64,000 bases of DNA, taken from the NCBI GenBank assembly GCA_015039315.1, contig WIDE01000114.1, forward strand, positions 1 through 64,000. The letters run 5' to 3'. The first letter of the stretch is position 1. Each line of letters begins with the position of its first letter. Origin of the DNA: Clavulina sp. PMI_390. Lineage: Eukaryota > Basidiomycota > Agaricomycetes > Cantharellales > Hydnaceae. Below are positions 55,642 to 64,000 of the stretch, piece after piece. A program made the translations under genes and the position numbers. Below the pieces are notes generated by a model. That model did no database searches, was not told where the DNA came from, and saw only the letters and a program-made list of their open reading frames with translations.

Positions 55642-57183
55642 TTAGGGTTTGTGCATCCCGTTCTCAGTATTACTTGCCTCAAATGTGCCGTCCTGAGGTC
55701 TAGTGGCCCGAAAATGATTAGAGATAGACAAAGATGAGTACGGGATGGCGGCTGAAATGATCCGGAGGGGGAGAGGTTACGCTCACTCGAAGAACACAAT
55801 CTTTCCAAGATCTTCCTCCAGGATAGTCCAGTTGAAGGCATGCCCACGGTCTTCGGTACTGACCCCAAACATGATCCCCGCCAAGATCCCAAAGGCCTGT
55901 GATTGTAGTAAGGTTAAGTTGCAACCCAGCTTCAGTGCATTAGAAACACAGAAGACTACGGAGCCACTACTTACGTCGACCTTGATTGTGTTGCGGCCCC
56001 ATCTAGAAACATCAGCTTTGAAACCTAACGATTGGTCGAGTGTCGTATTGTCAGCACCTCGGTTCAGAGCACGATACAGAAGCACAATCATACAGAATGC
56101 AAAATCATCGCAGTCAAATATAACGCTCCTCCAGGCCGATTCTGGAGTGGACAAGTCTGATTTCTTCCAAATATCATTTGTTATGATCTCTCGCGGGAGG
56201 CACATATATCTGCATGTTTCGAGGGGTTCAGAGAGAGGCTTCGGTCATGGAAATACAGTAATGGATGCACTTACATCCCATCCGTGATATACGTCGGGAA
56301 ATCCTCCGGGATCAATGGGTGACTCTTCAGGAGAGCGCGCACCGCTTCAGCTGAGAGGGTGAGGCATTGGAGCTTCCATTCTTGATCATGATTCGTTCCA
56401 GAGTCCCAGTCGCCCTGCGCACCGCTGATCTTGGTCTCGTTTGCCTGACCGCTTTTGAAGACGATGGAATGATGAGCGCTCTGATCATTGCCCAAGTAGA
56501 AGAGGGAGACAAATACCCCTGATAAAGGTCGACAAAGGCTTATGGAGCCAATCAGCACTGCAGAAACCCACTACTGATGTAAAAGGCCAGGCGCTTACTT
56601 TTCGACATCTTGTTCTGGATCCTAGATGTGTAAGATTAGCTTGGAGAATTGGTAGTAGGGTGCACATACTTATAAAAATTCCCTCCGTCTACGGATTTAA
56701 TCAGCCACTTCTGCATCTCCCCTGACCTCTGACAGCCATTGATGGAGGTGAAATCATCCGCGGAGCCTACGTGCAACAATATAAATCGCGCAAAGATGAG
56801 TGCACACCTTCTAGAGCAGAAGGCGCCCCAAGCCCAGCACGTACCATCTGTCAAATCCATATAAGTTCCACTCATAATATTTTGCACAAAAAATGTGTCT
56901 GGCTCCTCGTCGATGGGGTCGATCAACCATGCCTGATTGTTGGAGTTTAGGTTCTCCCAGGCCCGAATCTGGGTAGCTACGAAAGAATATCAGGGAAAAG
57001 GGAGGCACCACTATGGAGTGTTAGCGGTGATACCATCAGCATCGAGACCATCATGGAGATCAATGACGATCGGAGATTGGGAATGGTGGATTCGGTCTAC
57101 GCGCCAAGGCTGATCAGGTTGCTGGTGGCACTGACAGTAAATCGCAAGCTGAGACTCACAGACACCGCGTTCGAGGGACATGA
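55642..57183 (-). CDS. MOA-like chimerolectin (ricin-B beta-trefoil plus cysteine-protease-like domain)
   Basis: Resembles the Marasmius oreades agglutinin group: an N-terminal sugar-binding beta-trefoil joined to a C-terminal dimerisation/papain-like cysteine-protease domain. Members studied are fruiting-body proteins toxic to nematodes. It is a multi-exon gene with about eight or nine exons; the start MSLERG at 57183 is cut by an intron almost at once. The lectin half shows repeats of the type VIDLHDGLDADG and FFVQNIMSGTYMDLTDG, and QKWLIK. The C-terminal half shows YITDGMYICLP, then FDCDDFAF (position of the catalytic cysteine in the family) and RGHAFNW (position of the histidine), and ends after IVFFE with a short exon to the stop at 55642. 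The lectin third around 56470-56640, and the join just after DCDDFAF, are not resolved by me. No stop or frameshift was clearly seen. No signal peptide, as in relatives. Confidence 0.8.
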
Positions 57184-58277
57184 TAGTTGATTCGGTTAAG
57201 AGGGCAAGGTGGTAAGGTAGTAGGTAAGAGAGGACCTTAGAGGGTTTTCCAAGGTCGATGCAGAGGCTTTTTATCCTGCATCTCCGACCGCTTCAGCAGT
57301 TTTACGGACAAATGGCGCCGGTACCTCAGGAGCCAAGCCACTGCTATTAATATCTACAGACGCGGAGGATTCTCAGCGAACAGGAAGCCTAGCAGGAAAT
57401 GCTGTGGTATGATAAGGCACCAGTCTATGGGGCTGCAGGATCATCTGACAAAGATAGAGCTGCGTGGTACAAGTCAGCGGGAAGATATGGCCTGTTCGGA
57501 TCGGACAAGCGGCCTGAGATGATAACTCGAAATAATCAAATGGATGACAGACACAGCTACTTGCGGCGCTCAACTCTAGATCTACCCTCGAACAGGGTAT
57601 TATAGCAATGAATCTAGCCGAAATGAGCCGTGTGCGGGTCATTCGAGCTATTGTATCGACCTTATTGGTATTGTCAAAGCTGGAGTACTTCTGTCGCCTT
57701 CTACGTCCCAGAGCAGCCTGTGAGGCTTGATAGCGAGTCAGTGCACGCGAAGCGGATATGATTCCCATGCGAATATATATAGGGTATATTAGACGCTAGA
57801 TGAGTTTTTAAATTCCACTAGAAGTGTCGAAGTGTGACGTGGTCTCGAACCTCCGTTGAAGGACAACAACGGGCGTTTCTGTGTCTACTGATCGCTGAGC
57901 TAACTGCCTGGATTTAGAATATCTGACTGATCTGCTGCGGAGTTTCTCATGAGACGATATGCCCCTGTGCCTGTAGTTTGGTGACTCAAAATCGGAGCTG
58001 CATGAGAACTTGTAATAGTGTTTGCTCGCACTTCACATGGTCTTCGGCACAAACACAAAGTCCTATTACTAAAGGAGGGTTGGCACGCACAACTATAGAG
58101 GCTCTGAACAAATAGTACTCAAGGGACAAGGGGATAAGGAGAAGCGGAGTCGCGGAGTCGCGGAGTCGCGGAGTCGCGGAAGGAACTAGTGAGCGAAAAT
58201 GGGGATTTTCTTTGGTGGGAAAATGCTTATAAACCGACATCGTCTAGCCCTATGACTTGACTTGGCTGGGGAGCAGG
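57184..58277. other. 1.1 kb intergenic region
   Basis: Promoter of the chimerolectin gene and 3' flank of phosphoesterase 1. Contains an 8-bp tandem repeat, listed separately. Confidence 0.5.
58146..58177. repeat. 8-bp tandem repeat, four units
   Basis: Four perfect copies of GGAGTCGC followed by a partial unit. It lies 100-130 bases downstream of the phosphoesterase 1 stop codon. Confidence 0.9.
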
Positions 58278-60410
58278 TCAGTCCGCACGCACGTTCCCCT
58301 TGGGCCAGTGCTTGTGATCGTGCTCAAAGGAGTAAGGAGTATAAGTAAAGTTGCCAAGGCCGGCAGACGGGCTCGTCTATAGCATGATCATTCGTCAACG
58401 GGGAACCAAGGAATCAAATATCGTAAGAAACGAAGTGACGCACGGCGTAAGTGAGGTTCAAGGGCGTCTGGTTCGCCTTAGTGATCCCAAAGTTCAGGCC
58501 CTTCTTGACGAGCGTGTGGCCACCGAAGCGCGATACATTCTGTGTCGGTGCAGTGAAGGGAATCCAGCGACTAGGGTTGAATGGCCCGTTGTAGACGCCA
58601 TACGCGTTATTGAGGGGCTGAGACGCGTTGTTGACCTGGGTGTTCTTGAACCCGATCTTCTTGGCGACGAAGCTAACGGCGAGATATGTAGGTTAGGTGA
58701 GTGCGGGTGCGAGTTAGGGAAGGAGGCTGAACGTACTCAAAGACGTTGCCGAGAGTCGCGTTGACATCACCGCGACCGAGATTGTTGAGGCCCCAGTTAC
58801 CCTCGACGGTAGAGATGGTCGAGTAGTGGGAGTAGATGGTCGAGTCACTATAAACAGATACCGACATACATCAGTCTGCCGAATAAACACACAGAACTAG
58901 GTGAGCACGTACACAGTTCCATGGAGGTTCTTGGGGACGGCGGTACCGAGCAGGAGGGTAAAGATGTTGTTCTTGATGTTGTAGTTCTATAGGGTAAGAA
59001 GCATGGTATTAGTGGGCAATGACCTGAATTTTCACTTATTATCAATCTACGACTAACCTTGTTCTCATCAAACGTCAAGATAATGAGGGTGCCGTCCGTA
59101 CCCGAGCCAGAGTTGAACCTCGAGTCCTTCAGCAATGGTTCGAGGAAGTACTCGAGCCAGCTGCTCGTATAGTCGATCGTGGTATCGTGCGCGTCGTTCA
59201 CCATGTTGGGGGTGATGAAGACCCACTGCGGGATCGCGTTGGCCTTGATGTCGGCCGCGAAATCGTTGAAGTTCCTGACGCGAGCAGCACGCTTCGTGTC
59301 GTTTGCGATGACGTCGTGGATGATCGGGGGATTGTGCTTGCGCAGGTAGTAGGTGTACGAGGTGTTGGCGCCGGTCCTGTTGAAAAGGAGGGACGCGAAG
59401 AGAAAATCAGATTATGAACATTGTAATAAATGGGAGTGGGTACACGCACACATAGTTAGACTGCGAGAAGTCACCAGCCCAGGCCGTGCGAGGCATGTTC
59501 TCCTGGTAGGTAGCCCATGAGATGCCCTTCTCCTCGAGCAGGTCGACAACAGTGGTGATGTTCTCTGGAACATGGTAATACTGCAGAAGCTATTCAGAGA
59601 TGTAATTTCAAAACGACACCAGGGAAAAGGCACGCACGTTGTCGTCAGCAAGACCCCAGAAATCACCAGAGAACGAGGCGATGTAGTTGGGTTCCGAAGG
59701 GCTGGGCAAAATTATTCAGTCGCGGTTGAGAATCAATTGGCACTCATAAATCCAAAATTTGGACTTACTGGGTGAGAGAAAGATACGAGCTCAAAGTAAT
59801 ACCCTGCGTAGCGAGCTTCTGGAACGTTGGGCTCGAGCCGGCGACGAAGTAGTCGGTGTTCTCAAGCCAAATCTTTTCAAGATGAAAATGCGTATATCAG
59901 AGCTTATACGCCCAGGAAGCCCAGAACGTGCTTTCGGGGCACGGAAGAGCACAGGATTGAGTAAGGTGCCAAGCACATACCTGAATGACACGACCAAAGG
60001 AGTGGCCCTTGACGCGAGAGGGAGTGGGCAGGGTGGTGTCTGATCGACGATGCAATTGGTAATAGCGAGCGAGCGAGCGGCAAGGCAGTGCGATGTAAGA
60101 TGGTAGATAATTCAGATAGGTGCAGTTCACATTTTAGTTGCACGGAAATGCGTAATGAGGACGATTAAGCGATGAGAAGACGAGTGGATTGCGAAGGATA
60201 GAGGATTGAGCGGATGAGTATACACAGCATATACCGTCATAAACGCACAAACGTTGGAAAGAATGACGTACTGCTTTTACCAGCATAGTTCTTGGAGGTG
60301 CAAGTAGGGCACGGGGCAGGTGCAACGAACTGCTGGGCAGTGGCCTGGGCCTCGACGGCGCTGGGAACAAGCGCAAGGAGCGCGGTAGCAAGAGGGACGA
60401 AGCCGAGCAT
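58278..60410 (-). CDS. Secreted phosphoesterase / acid phosphatase, copy 1, 442 aa
   Basis: Member of the phosphoesterase superfamily (Pfam PF04185) that includes fungal phosphate-repressible acid phosphatases and bacterial phospholipases C. Ten exons (60272-60410, 59981-60039, 59769-59872, 59638-59701, 59450-59580, 59058-59376, 58913-58986, 58737-58847, 58444-58672, 58278-58376) total 1,329 bases. The signal peptide MLGFVPLATALLALVPSAVEA is followed by a CPTC motif. Family motifs: RVIQIWLENTDYF (the Glu-Asn that binds the active-site metal), LSLTHPSEPNYIASFSGD, DLLEEKGISWATYQENMP, WVFITPNMVNDAHDTTIDY, TDGTLIILTFDEN (metal ligands) and TIYSHYSTISTVEGNWGLNN. The C-terminal part is FGGHTLVKKGL and N-glycosylation sites. 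A TATA-like TATATAAG lies at 60506-60513. Probably releases phosphate or degrades extracellular phosphodiesters; the substrate is not predictable. Confidence 0.9.
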
Positions 60411-61313
60411 TCTCAACAAGGCACACGCAACGGGAAGCAGGAGGCTTAGGGAAAGAGAGGGAAGAAGCCAAGCCAGAAAAGAGACCGGTTGCTGCTCCAC
60501 TTATACTTATATACCACGGCCAAACTGCATGGGTATGGCTCATCATATCTTATTCCTTTCGCATCGCATGTGGAATGAGTGACAACGAAAACGATTGCGC
60601 AACGCCGGCCCGCCGCAGTGCTCAAAACAAATTAGTGGGCCTGCAATCGAGGTACCTCAATTTCATGAGGGTAGCTTCCCGAACGTAGCCTTGGCGCCGT
60701 CAGAATTTGGAACACACACGTGCACGTCAGTCACTGCCACTAATCAAACAGCCGAGCAGTGATTGGCTGAACATGAGGATCTTGTGGACTGATGAATATT
60801 GGGGCCGATACGGGCGTCGACAGTCATATACGCGAAAATTAGAGAGAGGGGGAAGGGCGGCGGGATGACAGCGCTTAAAATTCCCGGATCAGCTTCTGAA
60901 TTCCAAGCGAACGCACGTTCATAGAATGATTCATAGCCCCTCCATATGTTGGAGCCACCAGCATGGTTCCATTACCCATGTGGCCACAGGTTTCAACTCG
61001 AACGGGTAGGAGTATTGAATGCAAGAAGTCGCTGGGTTCTGATGGGTCGATTAGAAGCCCCCACGCCGATCATAACGCTCCATGCGCCGCCACACACTCA
61101 AGGACCAAGGAAACTTCCGCGAGAGAGAGGCGCGACTCAGGGCCAATAGCGGCATTGCTCTGACAAAAAGCTGAAAAAATACCACATTTCAGAAACTGGG
61201 GTGTGATTGCAGTCATGCATAACATAGTTTGTCGAGGTCTCGACGGGAGGCGAGTTGTGACGAGAGTCGCACCCATCACAAATTTCCCACGCCTCAGGGC
61301 AGAGCTGAACGCC
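60411..61313. other. Intergenic, promoter of phosphoesterase 1
   Basis: TATA-like TATATAAG on the minus strand at 60506-60513, 96 bases before the ATG. The block at about 60840-61000, including CCACAGGTTTCAAC, recurs in the same order upstream of copy 2 (about 63850-63985), marking a segmental duplication. Confidence 0.6.
60506..60513 (-). promoter_or_regulatory. TATA box of phosphoesterase 1
   Basis: TATATAAG on the minus strand, 96 bases upstream of the ATG at 60410. Its counterpart sits at almost the same distance in copy 2. Confidence 0.5.
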
Positions 61314-63434
61314 TTATTCGGCGCGCACGCTCCCCCTAGGGGAACGTTTATGTTCATGCTCGAAGGAGTAGGGAGTGTAGGTAAAGTTGCCGACGCCAGC
61401 AGACGGGCTTGTCTGCAAGGGTTGTTGTTGTTGTTTTTTTTTTGGTTGATTGTGAGCGCACAAAGTTTAGTCTCGGAAGGAATCCTATAACCGAGAGGAA
61501 CGATATAACTTACTTCATAGGTAAGATTCAGAGGCGTCTGATTCTCTTTCGTGATGCTGAAGTCCAAGCCCTTCTTAACAAGTGTGTGGCCGCCAAACCG
61601 CGACACGTTCTGTGTTGGTGCAGTAAAGGGGATCCACTGGCTGGGGTTAAAGGGCCCATTGAAAATGCCGTATGCATTATTGAGCGGCTGCGACGAATTG
61701 GCGATTTGATTGTTCTTGAACCCGATTTTCTTGGCCACGAAGCTAGGTGGTGGCAATATTTTGGTCGGAGAGAATTATAGTGAGTGGGCGGATAAGATTC
61801 TTAGCGAGGTAGGAGCGGGAGATGGATATGCTGGACGTACTCAAACACATTGCCGAGAGTTGCATTGACATCCCCACGACCGAGGTTGTTGAGGCCCCAG
61901 TTACCCTCAACGGTGGAGATAGTTGAGTAGTGAGAGTATATTGTTGAGTCACTGCAAAGGGGTACCGGGGTACATCAGCATGCTGTGTAATAAAGGAAAG
62001 GAACTGGAGAACTTACACAGTTCCATGAAGGTTCTTCGGGACGGCACTGCCGAGCAGCAGAGTGAATACGTTGTTCTTGATATTGAAGTTCTGGAGGAGA
62101 AAGTATGAATCAGGAGTGGCACTCAAGAGTTCTGGGCCAACTGACATGATTCTCATCAAACGTCAAGACGATAAGTGTTCCATCGGTACCTGAGCCAGAG
62201 CTGAACCTAGTGTCATTCAGCAATGGGACAAGGAAATACTCGAGCCAACTGCTCGTATAGTCGATTGTCGTGTCATGAGCATCGTTGACAATGTTGGGGG
62301 TGATGAATACCCATTGAGGAATTGCGTTAGCCTTGATATCTGCTGCAAAGTCGTTAAAATTGCGAACGCGAGCCGCACGCCTGGTATCGTTCGCGATGAC
62401 GTCGTGGATGATTGGAGGATTGTGCTTGCGCAGGTAATAAGTGTACGATGTGTTGGCACCAGTACTTTTGACGACGAGAGACGGACAGGTAATTCACGAG
62501 TTAGACTGGGCATGGGAAAGAGAGCAAAGTAGATGAACGTACACATAGTTGGACTGCGAGAAGTCGCCAGCCCAGGCGGTGCGAGGCATGTTCTCCTGGT
62601 AGGTAGCCCACGAGATGTCCTTCTCCTCAAGGAGGTCAACAACGGTGGTAATGTTCTCGGGAACATGATAATACTACAACGAATATTCAGAGGCGTGTTC
62701 GGAAGGTGCGAAAAGCAGGGACCCACGTTGTCCCCAGCCAAACCCCAGAAATCACCGGAGAACGAGCCGATGTAGTTAGGCTCTGAAGGGCTGCGGAAAT
62801 TCATTCAATCCAGGCTAAGGGTCTCCAGGCGTGTGTGGGTAGATAGCCTGGAACGTACTGAGTGAGAGAGAGGTACGAGCTCAAGGTGATGCCTTGAGTT
62901 GCAAGCTTCTGGAACGTCGGACTGGAACCCGCAACAGTGTAGTCTGTGTTTTCCAGCCAGATCTTTTATGCGGGAAAAGCGGCAGCAGGTTTTTCATGTG
63001 CGGGAGAATCGACGGTGAGTACATTGACATATGCCGTGAACACAGGGTGTGCACACCTGGATGATGCGACCGAAAGACTTGCCCTTGACGCGAGAAGGCG
63101 CGGGAAGAGTGGTGTCTGAGGGAAACGAGAAGCATTGCAACACGAGTTTTCCATATCATTTACATTGACGCGGCGTATATTCCGCGAAAAGCGCAATGGT
63201 GATGAGGCAGAAGAACAGAAAGGAAATTGTAAAAGGAGATCAGTATCGAGAGCAAATGGCAAGGCAGGATGAATGCACGGTAGGAGAGGACATACTACTC
63301 TTGCCTATGTAGTTGTCGGAAGTGCAAGTAGGGCATGATGCCGGCGCAACGAATGCCTGAGCAGTAGCCTGAGCCTCAACGGCACTTGGGACGAGTGCAA
63401 GCACCGCAGCAGCGAGAGGAACCAAGGAAAGCAT
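61314..63434 (-). CDS. Secreted phosphoesterase / acid phosphatase, copy 2
   Basis: Tandem paralog of the gene at 58278-60410, same strand, starts 3,024 bases apart. Signal peptide MLSLVPLAAAVLALVPSAVEA, then the CPTC motif. The same blocks occur in the same exon order: QIWLENTDYT region at about 62965, SLSLTQ, PSEPNYIGSFSGDFWGLAGD, TTVVDLLEEKDISWATYQEN, WVFITPNIVNDAHDTTIDY, GTLIVLTFDEN, TIYSHYSTISTVEGNWGLNN, FVAKKIGFKNNQ, and a last exon beginning TSPSAGVGNFTYTPYSFEHE and ending at TAA 61314-61316. Catalytic motifs are intact, so both copies should be active. The last intron contains a (TTG)n/poly-T tract (about 61424-61443). Exon ends were checked only at the start, the end and the conserved blocks; length about 440 residues. 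Confidence 0.88.
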
Positions 63435-64000
63435 TCCCAACCAGATACACGACGGGAAAGAGAAGGTTTAGGGCAAGAAAGGGAAGCAAACAAGCCCAGG
63501 CTGGACCAACTATGAGTCCAATCGACCTATATACCGCCCTAACCCTGCCTGGGAGGGTTCATCATCTCCTGTATTGCATGTGGAGTGAATGGCAACGAAT
63601 TTCGTGGCACACGACACGAAATACTCTGGGCAGATTAATCAAGCCCGGATTGCCGTGGCTCAATCATATGAAGGCAATATCTAAGCGTAACCCTTGGCGT
63701 CGACAATTTTGGTACCCGAGACCCGCGGGACCATGAGATAACAGTCAAACCCTCAAACGACGCTTGGCTAACCGCGAGTATTCTCTTGGTTAATCATTTC
63801 ATGGTGTGTTGGTCCAAGGGTTTTAGCATAAAATACATGCGGCCCAATATAGGGAGAGAGAGGCGGTGATGAAGGCGAATGGCAGCGCTCAAATTTCAGC
63901 AAATTGGTTCGAGCGAGCGAACTTTCATATAGAATTGGAGCGACAGTTGGCTCCTATCCATGCGTCCACAGGTTTCAACCTGACGCATAGTGAGTACTGA
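63435..64000. other. Promoter region of phosphoesterase 2, to window end
   Basis: TATATAGG on the minus strand at 63527-63534, 93 bases before the ATG, the same spacing as in copy 1. The right-hand part repeats the block seen upstream of copy 1. No gene start is visible before the window ends. Confidence 0.55.
63527..63534 (-). promoter_or_regulatory. TATA box of phosphoesterase 2
   Basis: TATATAGG on the minus strand, 93 bases upstream of the ATG at 63434, matching the element of copy 1. Confidence 0.45.

Overview
The window is nuclear DNA from a filamentous fungus, almost certainly a basidiomycete of the Agaricomycetes. Nearly every gene is split by many short introns (mostly 48-75 nt, GTRNGT...YAG). 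The gene set points the same way: alpha-1,3-glucan synthase, a tandem PLAC8 family, an MOA-like chimerolectin, and a membrane protein with an Agaricomycete-type sugar-binding-like ectodomain. I cannot name the species. Spliced models were built by hand from splice consensus and reading-frame arithmetic; where the exon lengths sum to a multiple of three this is stated.

Layout, 1-15 kb: the N-terminus of a secreted Ser/Thr/Gly-rich protein (-), an unrecognised ~630-residue protein (+), a 102-residue HMG/YABBY-like protein (-), a ~2 kb empty stretch, and a 22-exon alpha-1,3-glucan synthase (+). A U2 spliceosomal snRNA (-) lies just downstream. 15-22 kb: four tandem PLAC8 genes, all (-). 23-33 kb: a CDC3-type septin (-), divergent from U2A' (U2 snRNP A' protein, +), then an Och1-like GT32 glycosyltransferase (+) and an NCS1 purine-cytosine permease (+).

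33-50 kb: a Bck1-like MAPKKK (+) interrupted by a 455-base assembly gap, succinyl-CoA ligase alpha subunit (-), ribosome-assembly factor Rpf2 (+), and a very large C2H2 zinc-finger factor (-) whose reading frame is in conflict in its middle. 50-64 kb: a 2.6 kb non-coding stretch, a single-pass membrane protein (-), an MOA-like lectin/cysteine-protease chimerolectin (-), and two tandem secreted phosphoesterases (-) that duplicate a ~3.0 kb unit including the promoter.

Functional themes: several genes serve the cell surface and polarity (glucan synthase, septin, Och1-like transferase, Bck1-like kinase, membrane protein). Two others belong to the same particle, the U2 snRNP (snRNA and A' protein, about 10.6 kb apart). 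The most notable observations are the MOA-like chimerolectin, the PLAC8 array with 12-nt first coding exons, two ~0.3 kb introns that are free of AG dinucleotides throughout (one of them exitron-like), and the frame conflict in the zinc-finger gene.
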